A stretch of 64,000 nt of DNA from the NCBI GenBank assembly GCA_020850575.1, contig JADZEJ010000002.1:124001-188000 (forward strand), given 5' to 3'. The notes beneath the pieces were generated by a model, which saw only the letters and a list, made by a program, of their open reading frames with translations, searched no databases and was not told where the DNA came from. The position numbers and the translations under genes were made by a program. Origin of the DNA: Candidatus Uhrbacteria bacterium. Its GTDB lineage: Bacteria; Patescibacteriota; Patescibacteriia; 2-12-FULL-60-25. Of this stretch, positions 43,408 to 51,972 are shown piece after piece (the stretch's first letter is position 1; each line of letters opens with the position of its first letter).

Positions 43408-44741
43408 GTGTTCTTCTCCTCGTTCGGTGCTTCAAGCCACAGAGCGATTTCAAACATGGTCAATGAGAACTGTTTTGCAGCCTCATCTGTATGCCACGGG
43501 TTACCATACGCATCGATACTGCTCCATGCGCATCCGTTACCTGCAAGAGCCTTTCCGTCTTCGTCTTTAAAACTAGGGTCTTCGAGGGGTGACCGTTTTC
43601 GCCACTCCTCAACGACTTTCGTTTGAGAAATTCGGAAGCTCTCTGGCAAGAGTGCTACATGACCCAGCTTCGCATCGTAGAAGGGGCAGTTGCTTACTCC
43701 GCCATCAGCTCGAATGACGAGTTGATTGCCATAGCATGTGCAATCTATTGGGAAAAATGCCCTTTCTTTGAATGCCCTGATCTTTTTTTCGACCTGGTAT
43801 TCGTAGGAGGCGTCCCCCGTTGAACGGTATCGGTTGATAATTTCCTCAACAGAAGCGTTAACGAAGCTCATACGGTTCTCTTCCGAGACCATATCGATAA
43901 GTCCCTTCCCTTTCAGGAAGTTGATTCCGTACTTCGTTACTCCGACTTCTTGCAAGAGCTTATCCAGTTCTTGGAGGCTCCCTAGGACGTGGGGCGTGAG
44001 ACTAGTTGAAACAGCTGTCCGCACTCCATGCACCTGAAGCATTTTTAGCTTCGCAAGAATGTCATCATAAGTGCCGTTGCCGTTCGTTGCGTAGACACGC
44101 AATTTGTCGTTGCGTGACTTAGGTCCGTCAACTCCCAGCGCTACCAACACGTCGTGCGTTCTACACAACGACATGAGATTCTCGTCGAGAAGCGTGCCAT
44201 TTGTCGCCAGCATCATAGCCGTGCCTACGGGTAGGCTTCCGTTTGATTTTCGACGAGCGATTTCTTCTAGACAGAAGCAGAAGGTCTCTTTGTTTAGAAG
44301 AGGTTCGCCCCCGTAGAAGATGATGTAGTTCTCATCTGCGTTACTCTCTTTGACGTGTTTTTCCCAAAGATCTAGACCGGCACACGCATCCTCTTTAGAC
44401 AGGCACTTGGAGCGTTCTGCCTCCGAAAGACGCGGGATCGGGCAATAACCGCAGGAGAAGTTGCAGCCTTGCGCAAGAATCAGGTAGAGGATGCGCGGCA
44501 CGGAAAGTGATTCCTGTGCCATCTTTTTTGCATCCACATACGCTTGATCATCAACAAGATCGGTTTCTATTAGAAGACCCTCTTTCATGAGGTCATCTAT
44601 CCAATCGAAATAACGCGTCATGTCGCCTTGGAACTCATCCCAATCTGACTTTTTGATGTAAATTGGGACCGGATGGAGTTCATGGAACAGAACTACGGTG
44701 GGGCCACGTTCTCTAAGACACAAATACCTTGATGTTTTCAT
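43404..44741 (-). CDS. Radical SAM/SPASM peptide-modifying enzyme
   Basis: 445 residues. An N-terminal 85-residue region (with DDLMKEGLLIE resembling a recognition-element winged helix) precedes the radical SAM barrel: CNFSCGYC at 93-100 (CxxxCxxC cluster), the SAM-binding GGEPL at 144-148 and ATNGTLL. The C-terminal SPASM-like part carries Cys334, Cys336, Cys352 and Cys404 (IDCTCYGNQLVI, SNCPFYD, GNGCAW), room for extra iron-sulphur clusters. This architecture belongs to maturases of ribosomally made peptides (for example PqqE, MftC, AlbA, sactipeptide enzymes). Shine-Dalgarno AAGGAG is eight bases before the ATG. The likely substrate is the 63-residue peptide upstream. Confidence 0.9.
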   Translation of the reverse strand: MKTSRYLCLRERGPTVVLFHELHPVPIYIKKSDWDEFQGDMTRYFDWIDDLMKEGLLIETDLVDDQAYVDAKKMAQESLSVPRILYLILAQGCNFSCGYCPIPRLSEAERSKCLSKEDACAGLDLWEKHVKESNADENYIIFYGGEPLLNKETFCFCLEEIARRKSNGSLPVGTAMMLATNGTLLDENLMSLCRTHDVLVALGVDGPKSRNDKLRVYATNGNGTYDDILAKLKMLQVHGVRTAVSTSLTPHVLGSLQELDKLLQEVGVTKYGINFLKGKGLIDMVSEENRMSFVNASVEEIINRYRSTGDASYEYQVEKKIRAFKERAFFPIDCTCYGNQLVIRADGGVSNCPFYDAKLGHVALLPESFRISQTKVVEEWRKRSPLEDPSFKDEDGKALAGNGCAWSSIDAYGNPWHTDEAAKQFSLTMFEIALWLEAPNEEKNT

Positions 44742-44762
44742 GTGAAGATTCTCCTTTTAGTA

Positions 44763-44801
44763 AAAAGGGTTGTTTCCTGCATGAGAGGATTCAACCCTTT
44801 T
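44763..44801 (-). terminator. Hairpin between peptide and radical SAM genes (possible attenuator)
   Basis: Minus-strand stem AAAAGGGTTG/CAACCCTTTT (10 bp, 19-base loop) followed by TTTTT, placed 30-67 bases after the peptide stop and 21 before the radical SAM ATG. A partial terminator here would give more peptide than enzyme. A second, imperfect hairpin (44813-44834) overlaps the peptide stop codon. Confidence 0.55.
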
Positions 44802-44830
44802 AAAAATAGTGGCTGGTCGCGTAACTGCGA

Positions 44831-45022
44831 TCAGTCTTTGGCGAGCTCATCCTTGAGCTGCACCCTTTGTTGCGCATTCAAACGGACCTTTTGTCCGTCA
44901 TCGCCCACGATCTCAATATCGCCCCCTTCGAGGCGATTGAGCGTGGGGCAACAGCCCTGAACGCCGCAGTTGAGAACCACAGAATTGACCACCGTGGAGG
45001 ATTCTTTTTCATGATTGGACAT
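44831..45022 (-). CDS. 63-residue cysteine-containing peptide, candidate RiPP precursor
   Basis: Short acidic peptide with Cys19, Cys24 and Cys25 in LNCGVQGCCPTLNRL, then a charged strand-turn-helix second half (DIEIVGDDGQKVRLN, then QQRVQLKDEL). No signal peptide or membrane span. The gene has a strong AGGAG site nine bases before the ATG and sits directly upstream of a radical SAM/SPASM enzyme, the classic place for a precursor. Unusually the cysteines are in the first half rather than at the C-terminus, so if this is a RiPP the recognition part may be the C-terminal half. A small metal-binding protein is the main alternative. Confidence 0.65.
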   Translation of the reverse strand: MSNHEKESSTVVNSVVLNCGVQGCCPTLNRLEGGDIEIVGDDGQKVRLNAQQRVQLKDELAKD

Positions 45023-45294
45023 GGTTCGGTACTCCTACTCAGTTATGTAAAATTTACACAGCTAAGCACTTTTAGGTTAGCAGAAATCTTTAAAACTTCA
45101 AAATCGACACTTTAACCAACCAATCCAATCAAAATATGAGCACTTTTTTATAAAATAAACGGCTCTTTGAATGTTTGGAACGAAGTAAATGAAACATTTC
45201 AACATTTATGTTTTTTATCTTTTGTCACAAATATTTTTTTTAAAGTACCTTTGAAATGGATTTGAGGACCACCGTTATTTTTAAAAATTTCATC
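45023..45294. other. Non-coding region between the peptide gene and the tRNA terminator
   Basis: About 270 AT-rich bases that must hold the cassette promoter. A possible minus-strand promoter is TTGAAG, 16 bases, TAACCT (about 45074-45101); TTGG repeats (GATTGGATTGGTTGGTT, minus strand) lie just upstream of it. No other gene recognised. Confidence 0.4.
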
Positions 45295-45324
45295 AAAAAA
45301 CCACCACGTGTGTGATGGCTTTTT
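45295..45324 (-). terminator. Terminator of tRNA-Asn
   Basis: Minus-strand AAAAAGCCATCAC/GTGGTGGTTTTTT, 13 pairs with two G-U, loop ACAC, ending in a U-tract. A separate 9-bp trailer hairpin ACAGTGTCC/GGACACTGT (45330-45355) lies between it and the tRNA. Confidence 0.75.
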
Positions 45325-45361
45325 GAGCAACAGTGTCCGGATCGATGGACACTGTCTCACA

Positions 45362-45436
45362 TGGCTCCGAGGGTGGGGCTCGAACCCACGACCAATTGAT
45401 TAACAGTCAACTGCTCTACCACTGAGCTACCTCGGA
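45362..45436 (-). tRNA. tRNA-Asn (GTT), CCA encoded
   Basis: Cloverleaf on the minus strand: acceptor TCCGAGG/CCTCGGA, D-arm GCTCAGTGGTAGAGC, anticodon arm GTTGA-CTGTTAA-TCAAT with anticodon GTT, and T-arm with GGTTCGAGCC. The discriminator is G and CCA is encoded (45362-45364). Confidence 0.95.
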
Positions 45437-45471
45437 ATATTTTCATTGAATCAATTCTTCAATGTGGGGGT

Positions 45472-45500
45472 AGTCTACCCAGTCATATACTATGCGTCAA
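45472..45500 (-). promoter_or_regulatory. Promoter of tRNA-Asn
   Basis: Minus-strand TTGACG (45495-45500), 17-base spacer, TAGACT (45472-45477), about 35 bases before the mature tRNA 5' end. Confidence 0.65.
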
Positions 45501-45526
45501 GATGATGAATTTTACTTTATACCCGT

Positions 45527-45563
45527 ATATCAAAAAACCTCCCAGAGGGAGATTTTTTGATAT
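45527..45563 (-). terminator. Terminator of rpoD
   Basis: ATATCAAAAAACCTCCC and GGGAGATTTTTTGATAT form a 17-position stem with one mismatch around AGA; T-tracts on both strands. It adjoins the rpoD stop. Confidence 0.85.
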
Positions 45564-46816
45564 TAATAATCAACTAATTTTTTAATGAGATGATGCTGCT
45601 GGATCTTTTCAATCGCCTTTGCTTCAATCTGACGAATACGTTCTCGAGTGACATCAAATTCCTTCCCCACTTCTTCGAGCGTATGGCTTACGCCATCCAC
45701 CAAGCCAAAGCGCATTTCAAGAATTTTTTGCTCACGTGGGCTTAAATCTTTGATAATGTTTGAAACATTATCGTGCAAGATTTGAAGTGCTGCGGAACGA
45801 TCAGGGGTTACATTTTTTACATCTTCGATAAAGTCTTCGAGGGTTGAGTCTTCATCGTCATCGCCGACGGAAGTTTCAAGTGAAACTGTGTCTTGTGAGA
45901 TTTTTATAATATGACGAACTTTGTCGAGTTCTTCCCCCATTTCAGCCGCAATTTCTTCTGGCAAAGGTTCGCGACCAAGGTCTTGAATGAGCTGACGTTC
46001 GATCTGTTGGAATTTATTAATAGTTTCAACCATGTGAACAGGAATACGAATTGTGCGGCTTTGATCCGCCAGTGCGCGTGTAATTGCTTGGCGTATCCAC
46101 CATGTCGCATAGGTGGAGAATTTAAAACCCTTGCGGTATTCAAATTTTTTGACGGCTCTGAACAAGCCGATATTTCCTTCTTGAATTAAATCAAGAAGCG
46201 ACAATGATTTACCGGTGAATTTTTTTGCGATAGATACCACCAAGCGAAGATTCGCTTCTATCAAACGTTTTTCAGCTTCTTTTTCGCCACGTTCCTTCCG
46301 TTTTGCAAGTGCAATTTCTTCTTCCGCGGTTAATAAAGGAATTTTGCCGATTTCACGCAAATACATTTGAATTGATTCAACGGTTAAGTCGAATGGATCC
46401 ATTTTTGGACGACGCTCATCCGTGCTGTGAAGACCTTGAAGAATTTGAGTTCTTTCCTGAGAGCGACCAAGAATTCCATCCTTGGCATCGACTATAAGTA
46501 ACCCCGCTGAATCAAGACGATCGATAAAAGCTTCAAAAGTTGAAATATAGTCTTCTACTTCTGGAAAAACGAATAATACTTCCTGCTCAGTAAGGAAACT
46601 TCGAGTACGAGCTTTATCAAATAATTTATCAAGCGCTTCGGTTGATGGTGGTTCAGACTTTATATATGGTGCTGGTTTTACAGTCTTTACCTGTTCTTTC
46701 TTTTTTGCAATTGGATTTGGTTTTTTAATGGTCTTAACCTGTTTTTTCGGAAGAACTTTGACTGGTTTTTTTTTCATGGCTGTACGAGGGGCAATCTTTT
46801 TTTTGGATATGGCCAT
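45563..46816 (-). CDS. rpoD: Primary sigma factor, sigma-70 family
   Basis: 417 residues. Region 1.2 begins [15 protein letters not shown]; region 2 includes [12 protein letters not shown] and the -10 recognition helix [16 protein letters not shown]; region 3 follows; region 4 ends with the -35 recognition helix [23 protein letters not shown]. The first 55 residues are unusually Lys-rich ([14 protein letters not shown]) and replace the acidic region 1.1 autoinhibitory domain of larger sigma factors. The next gene upstream on the same strand is dnaG, the usual macromolecular-synthesis order. Confidence 0.96.
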   Translation of the reverse strand: MAISKKKIAPRTAMKKKPVKVLPKKQVKTIKKPNPIAKKKEQVKTVKPAPYIKSEPPSTEALDKLFDKARTRSFLTEQEVLFVFPEVEDYISTFEAFIDRLDSAGLLIVDAKDGILGRSQERTQILQGLHSTDERRPKMDPFDLTVESIQMYLREIGKIPLLTAEEEIALAKRKERGEKEAEKRLIEANLRLVVSIAKKFTGKSLSLLDLIQEGNIGLFRAVKKFEYRKGFKFSTYATWWIRQAITRALADQSRTIRIPVHMVETINKFQQIERQLIQDLGREPLPEEIAAEMGEELDKVRHIIKISQDTVSLETSVGDDDEDSTLEDFIEDVKNVTPDRSAALQILHDNVSNIIKDLSPREQKILEMRFGLVDGVSHTLEEVGKEFDVTRERIRQIEAKAIEKIQQHHLIKKLVDY

Positions 46817-46897
46817 AGGCCTGGGAGTCTATCCCTAATCGACAGGAGTTCTTCATCAAGGAAGAGCCATCGGAATGGGACAGATAAAATAAAAAAT

Positions 46898-48610
46898 TTA
46901 GTTCAAGTTGTTAAACTGCGTGAGGAGTTCGCGTATACGATTTTCATCGCCCGCTATTTCAGCGTCACGCATCTGTACTTCCAATTCCATACGGTGTTTA
47001 TTTACGCGTAGTTTGCGTAATGCGTCACTCGTGAGGTCAAACTCTCGTCGGAGAATTGTGACTGACTGGTCTTGGAACTCACGGTCTGCAAAGGCCGCAA
47101 GATAATTTAAACGATCATGATCCGACGAACGTGGTGCATCATACGCTCCTAAAACATTCTCGGCAAGTGTTTGAAAACTCGGTTGAAGATAGATCAATGC
47201 ATCAAGCTGATCGGTGAGTTCATCTTCACGAGTTCGAACTTTAGCAACGGTCGTCGTTGTTACAGTTTCTCTTGTATCTATTTTATTATTTTTCTCGATA
47301 TTTGTTTTAAAATTGTTGTTTTTTTGCGTTACTGTTTGAATCCTCAATGCTTCTCGAATTGATTCTTCTGAAATTTCTAAATCGTTTGTTACACGTTTGA
47401 TCCACGCATCTCGTTCAACCGGATTTGGAATACGCAGTAATTCAGGAGCAAGTTCGGTGACAATTTGTTTTTTATTTTCCGGTCTAGTCGTATCCTTGTC
47501 ACGAAAAATATGTCGATAAACCCAATCCATTATGGGAATTGCTTTTGCGATAGCATCGGTCCACAATTTCGGATCTTTGCGAACGAGATCATCAGCATCT
47601 TTTCCCTGTTCAGACGGAATAGTAATGATACGAACATCGAACTCTTGTTGTCGTGCCAAATCCAAACCTCGTAATGTTGCGGCGCTCCCAGCATTATCGG
47701 CATCAAATGCGATATAGAGGTTTTTGGTAAAACGCTTTAAAAGCTGCAACTGTTCGGCAGTCAGTGCCGTACCCGATGCCGCAACAACAAGATTTATGTT
47801 ACTCCGATGTGAAGACAACACGTCCATATTCCCTTCAACGATAACTGCTTTATTCTGTTTTTTAATTTCTCCTTTTGCTTTATCTAAACCGTAAAGTACG
47901 TGGCTTTTTTTGTATACGAGCGTTTCAGGTGTATTTACGTATTTTGGTTGTTCTTTTGTTTCGGTAAGTATTCGCCCAGTAAAACCGATTATGTTCCCGT
48001 GGACATCACGAATGGTAAACATGAGACGACCACGAAATCGGTCATATATGCCATTTCCTTTTTCTCTTTTTTGGCATAGTCCCGCTTGAATAAGTTCATT
48101 TTCAGTAATATCTTTTTGTTTCAGTGCTGTTCCAAGTGCATCCCAGGACTCAGGCGCATATCCAATTCCCCATAAATCTCCGGTTAGATCATCAATATTG
48201 CGTTTGGTGGCATAGGCTCGAGCAATTTCAGCTTCCGGAGATTGCAATAAATACGAACGATAAAATTTAGACGCAAGTTCATTGATGTCATACATGCGTT
48301 TTTTATCGCTTGATAGCTGTGGGTCAAATTGAGGTAATTCAATACCTGCTTTTTGTGCCAGGATTGCGAGAGTTTCGGGAAAATCTAATCCTTCAATTTT
48401 TTGAACAAACGCAATGAGATCTCCTCCAAGATCACAACCAAAACAATGCCATGATTGACGCGGACGGTTTACATAAAAACTGGGTGTTTTTTCTTGATGA
48501 AACGGACAATTCGTCTTAAAACTGCCAGAACCTGCCGGTTTTAAAACGGCATATTCACTCACGATATCTACGACATCAAGACGTGATTTGATATCTGTTA
48601 CGGCGTCCAT
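46898..48610 (-). CDS. dnaG: DNA primase
   Basis: About 570 residues from the ATG at 48610 (a TTG at 48616 is less likely). N-terminal CHC2 zinc finger: CPFHQEKTPSF and WHCFGCDLGGD supply the Cys/His ligands. The catalytic TOPRIM core contains VIVEGNMDVLSS and AFDADNAGSAATLRG. The C-terminal 130 residues are divergent and short, with a Thr-rich linker (TRETVTTTTVAK), so helicase contact may differ. Gap to rpoD 81 bases. Confidence 0.95.
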   Translation of the reverse strand: MDAVTDIKSRLDVVDIVSEYAVLKPAGSGSFKTNCPFHQEKTPSFYVNRPRQSWHCFGCDLGGDLIAFVQKIEGLDFPETLAILAQKAGIELPQFDPQLSSDKKRMYDINELASKFYRSYLLQSPEAEIARAYATKRNIDDLTGDLWGIGYAPESWDALGTALKQKDITENELIQAGLCQKREKGNGIYDRFRGRLMFTIRDVHGNIIGFTGRILTETKEQPKYVNTPETLVYKKSHVLYGLDKAKGEIKKQNKAVIVEGNMDVLSSHRSNINLVVAASGTALTAEQLQLLKRFTKNLYIAFDADNAGSAATLRGLDLARQQEFDVRIITIPSEQGKDADDLVRKDPKLWTDAIAKAIPIMDWVYRHIFRDKDTTRPENKKQIVTELAPELLRIPNPVERDAWIKRVTNDLEISEESIREALRIQTVTQKNNNFKTNIEKNNKIDTRETVTTTTVAKVRTREDELTDQLDALIYLQPSFQTLAENVLGAYDAPRSSDHDRLNYLAAFADREFQDQSVTILRREFDLTSDALRKLRVNKHRMELEVQMRDAEIAGDENRIRELLTQFNNLN

Positions 48611-48655
48611 ATTCAAATCTTGCCATGACTCATGTTTCGCGGCAAATTACGTTCT

Positions 48656-50791
48656 TTAACGAGTTCTTCCGTGTCGTGTTCCACGTGGTTTTTTTGGCGA
48701 ACTTTCTGATTTCTTTATTTCTTTATCTCGGTTTTTTAATTCTTTATTTAAAATACCGATTTCATCACGTAAAATAGCGGCTAACTCAAATTGTAAATCT
48801 TGAGCCGCTTGTTTCATTTCAGTTGTCTTTTGTTTAACGACTTGCTTTAAATCATGAGTTTCAGCTGTTAATTCCAGTTTCAAAATTTCTTTGATATTTT
48901 TTTCATCGCTCGAGCCTCCTTCTAAACCAAGTTCTTTTCTTATGTCTTTTACTTCTTTAATGATGGTTTTTGGAGTAATGCCATGTTCCTTATTGTATGC
49001 TATTTGCTTTGTCCGACGACGTTCAGTTTCAGCAATGGCTTTACGCATCGATTCAGTCATATTGTCGGCATACAATACGACTTGACCTCTTACATTACGT
49101 GCCGCACGACCGATTGTTTGGATTAAAGATGTTTCTGAACGAAGAAAACCTTCTTTGTCGGCATCTAAAATACAAACAAGGGCAACTTCTGGTAAATCAA
49201 GTCCTTCACGAAGTAAGTTCACACCAACAACCACATCATAATTTCCGCGACGGAAATCCGATAAAATTTCAAGTCGTTCAATGGTATCTATATCAGAATG
49301 CAGGTAGCGTGACTTCATTCCTTTTTCTTTCAAAAAATTTGATAAATCTTCTGCCATCTTTTTTGTCAAAGTAGTCACAAGGACTCGATCTCCCCGCTTT
49401 GTTACTTCTTCAATGCGTAAAATTGCATCATCAACTTGAGATAAGCCAAGATCGGTGATACGGTCGTGTTCATTTTTTCTCACACACTTCGTTGGTATAG
49501 TTGGTGTAATCGGACGAATGATCACCTCAGGATCAATTAAACCCGTCGGACGAATGATTTGCTCAACAATTTTTTGCGAATGACTCATTTCGTACTGGGA
49601 CGGCGTTGCTGATACCATGATAAGTTGTTTGAATTTTTCTTCAAGCTCTGAAAACTTCATTGGGCGATTATCTGCTGCCGAAGGTAAGCGAAATCCGTGG
49701 TCAATCAAATTTTGTTTGCGTGATCTGTCGCCCTCATACATACCACCGAGCTGCGGAATGGTGACATGAGATTCATCAACTACAAGAAGAAAGTCTTCCG
49801 GAAAATACGAAAATAATGAATCCGGCGCTTCACCGGCGTGACGACCGGACATATGACGTGAGTAATTTTCGATGCCATTACAATACCCAAGATTTTCCAT
49901 CATTTCTAAATCGTATTTCGTTCTACGATCAAGACGATCCGCCTCAAGCAATTTACCTTGTTTTTCAAAAAAAGATACACGATCTTTTAATTCTTCACGA
50001 ATCGCTTTTAATGCACGCTCTCGATTCTCTGCATCCGTAATAAAATGCTTTGCCGGAAATAACCACATGTCTTTTTGCTCACGAATTATGCGTTTGGTAA
50101 CAGGATCCATCACTAAAATTGCGTCTACAAATCCACGAGGGGCTTCAATGCGATAGATTTTTTCTTCATTCGCCGGCATAACTTCGAGTACAGCGCCGGT
50201 CGTTCGAAATGAACCACGTACTAAATCCGTATTTGTAAGACGGGTAAATTGCATCTCAACTAATCGTGATAAAACATCTGAACGCTTCATATCATCGCCT
50301 ATGGCAATTTGTAATGCACTTTTGAGATACTCAACAGGAGCACCCAAACCATAAATACACGAAACCGAGGCGCAGATGATCACATCACGGCGTGTGAGTA
50401 AGGCTTGTGTCGCATTGTGACGCAAACGATCAATTTCTTGATTAATCATCGCTTCTTTTTCAATATACGTATCGCTTTTAGCGATATATGCTTCCGGTTG
50501 ATAATAATCATAGTAGGAAACAAAATATTCTACCGCGTTATCCGGAAAAAAATCACGAAATTCATTACACAATTGTGCTGCCAAGGTTTTGTTATGCGCA
50601 ATGACGAGAGTTGGTTTCTGTACTTGTTGGATCACATTTGCAATCGTAAAGGTTTTTCCTGTACCCGTTGCTCCCAGCAGTGTTTGATAACGTAATTTTT
50701 TGCTAATACCATCAACTAGGCTCTCTATAGCCTGTGGTTGATCTCCTGATGGTCGGTAGTCCGATTTAAGTTCAAATTCACCTTGCAACAT
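48656..50791 (-). CDS. uvrB: Excinuclease ABC subunit B
   Basis: Damage-verification helicase of nucleotide excision repair. Walker A GATGTGKTF, the DNA-clamping beta-hairpin VSYYDYYQPEAYI, Walker B VVDESHVT, helicase motifs VSATPSQYEM and IQTIGRAARN, and the C-terminal UVR motif (about residues 640-675) that binds UvrC. 711 residues with a basic tail of about 25 residues. Divergent from the DUF5671 gene by 66 bases. Confidence 0.97.
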   Translation of the reverse strand: MLQGEFELKSDYRPSGDQPQAIESLVDGISKKLRYQTLLGATGTGKTFTIANVIQQVQKPTLVIAHNKTLAAQLCNEFRDFFPDNAVEYFVSYYDYYQPEAYIAKSDTYIEKEAMINQEIDRLRHNATQALLTRRDVIICASVSCIYGLGAPVEYLKSALQIAIGDDMKRSDVLSRLVEMQFTRLTNTDLVRGSFRTTGAVLEVMPANEEKIYRIEAPRGFVDAILVMDPVTKRIIREQKDMWLFPAKHFITDAENRERALKAIREELKDRVSFFEKQGKLLEADRLDRRTKYDLEMMENLGYCNGIENYSRHMSGRHAGEAPDSLFSYFPEDFLLVVDESHVTIPQLGGMYEGDRSRKQNLIDHGFRLPSAADNRPMKFSELEEKFKQLIMVSATPSQYEMSHSQKIVEQIIRPTGLIDPEVIIRPITPTIPTKCVRKNEHDRITDLGLSQVDDAILRIEEVTKRGDRVLVTTLTKKMAEDLSNFLKEKGMKSRYLHSDIDTIERLEILSDFRRGNYDVVVGVNLLREGLDLPEVALVCILDADKEGFLRSETSLIQTIGRAARNVRGQVVLYADNMTESMRKAIAETERRRTKQIAYNKEHGITPKTIIKEVKDIRKELGLEGGSSDEKNIKEILKLELTAETHDLKQVVKQKTTEMKQAAQDLQFELAAILRDEIGILNKELKNRDKEIKKSESSPKKPRGTRHGRTR

Positions 50792-50840
50792 ATGATTGGT
50801 TGCCTTATTCTGCCACGACCTCCCCGTTATGGCTATGGTC

Positions 50841-50849
50841 TGCTATTCT
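50841..50849 (+). promoter_or_regulatory. Extended -10 promoter, leaderless
   Basis: TGCTATTCT (extended -10) ends eight bases before the ATG at 50858, so transcription should begin at or beside the start codon. Confidence 0.5.
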
Positions 50850-50857
50850 ATATTTAT

Positions 50858-51499
50858 ATGACCAATGAATTGCTTCCCTTTGTTAAAGAAGCGCTTAATA
50901 AAGGACTTTCGCGTAAAGAGATAACCGATGCCTTATTAAAAGCGAGTTGGAAAGACGACGAAATACATCAGGCATTGAACAGTTTTGTGGATATTGACTT
51001 TCCTATCCCTGTACCGAAGCGTCGTCCTTATACATCAGCGCGAGAAGCTTTTTTGTATCTTTTGTTATTTCTTACCCTATATATCAGCGCTTGGAGCTTT
51101 GGTGTCATTGTCTTTCAGTTTATTAATCGTTGGCTGCCAGATGTTATGCAATTGGATTATGTCTACGATTCAACTGCGAGTGCATTACGTATGGGAACTG
51201 CATCGCTTATTGTGGCTTTTCCTTTATATCTTTGGATTTCATCAATTCTTGCAAAATCAAATAAACGAGACTCCGATAAACGTAATTCTAAAGTTCGTAA
51301 ATGGTTAACCTATATTACTTTGTTTGCTGCGGCCGGCGTCATTATTGGTGACACGATATCTATCGTTTTTGCCTTTTTACAGGGTGACTTGACCTTACGT
51401 TTTGTCATGAAGGTATTTACGATTGCCGGTATCTCTGGGAGTATTTTTGGTTGGTATCTCCTTGATTTACGAAGTTCTGAAGATGAAGAAAAAAAATAA
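50858..51499 (+). CDS. DUF5671-type membrane protein
   Basis: 213 residues from the ATG at 50858. A soluble N-terminal helical segment (1-45, LPFVKEALNKGLSRKEITDALLKASWKDDEI, resembling a UBA-like fold) precedes SAREAFLYLLLFLTLYISAWSFGVIVFQFINRW and three more transmembrane helices. This matches the DUF5671 family often seen in Patescibacteria. Function unknown. Four bases before the next gene, with which it is co-transcribed. Confidence 0.75.
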   Translation: MTNELLPFVKEALNKGLSRKEITDALLKASWKDDEIHQALNSFVDIDFPIPVPKRRPYTSAREAFLYLLLFLTLYISAWSFGVIVFQFINRWLPDVMQLDYVYDSTASALRMGTASLIVAFPLYLWISSILAKSNKRDSDKRNSKVRKWLTYITLFAAAGVIIGDTISIVFAFLQGDLTLRFVMKVFTIAGISGSIFGWYLLDLRSSEDEEKK

Positions 51500-51503
51500 T
51501 ACT

Positions 51504-51956
51504 ATGAACATTTCCGGTAGAAAAATTTTTGTGACGTGGGTTGTCACAATGGTAAGCGTTACTGCCATTGGCGGAATGATTATTTCTGGAGCTCCATCAA
51601 AAGAACGTGCGCGACGGATCGACCAGCAACGTATTTCTGATTTGCAATCAATTTCTTCGGCTATTGATCAGATATATACCAATCAAAAAGACACTAAAAA
51701 GCTCCCAAATACATTAGATGAACTTCGCCAGCGCAGCGATGTTTTTGTTAGTTCTATAATTGATCCTGAAACAAATACACCATATACATACCGTATTACT
51801 GGAGCTAATTCTTACCAATTATGTGCGACATTCAAAACAGATGGAGTTGATCAAGCAGAATTATCAAAATCTGAAGGAATGTATCCGAAAAATGGTACTG
51901 ATTTTTGGAATCATTCGGTAGGCGAGAAATGTTATTCGTTCACCATTAGTAAATAG
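51504..51956 (+). CDS. Small membrane-anchored protein, pseudopilin-like shape
   Basis: 150 residues from the ATG at 51504; the reading from 51423 overlaps the upstream gene. One N-terminal helix (about 8-30, FVTWVVTMVSVTAIGGMIISG) is followed by a long amphipathic helix (RARRIDQQRISDLQSISSAIDQIY) and a small domain with one cysteine pair (QLCATF and EKCYSF). The layout resembles pseudopilins but no prepilin cleavage motif is seen. Function unknown; partner of the DUF5671 gene. Confidence 0.6.
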   Translation: MNISGRKIFVTWVVTMVSVTAIGGMIISGAPSKERARRIDQQRISDLQSISSAIDQIYTNQKDTKKLPNTLDELRQRSDVFVSSIIDPETNTPYTYRITGANSYQLCATFKTDGVDQAELSKSEGMYPKNGTDFWNHSVGEKCYSFTISK

Positions 51957-51972
51957 AGTTATTACTTTTCGT

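Noticed and set aside
45362-45436. tRNA-Asn 3' end as an attachment site for the 38-45 kb region
   Set aside because: No direct repeat of the tRNA 3' end was seen at the far side, no integrase is present, and the tRNA terminator is intact.
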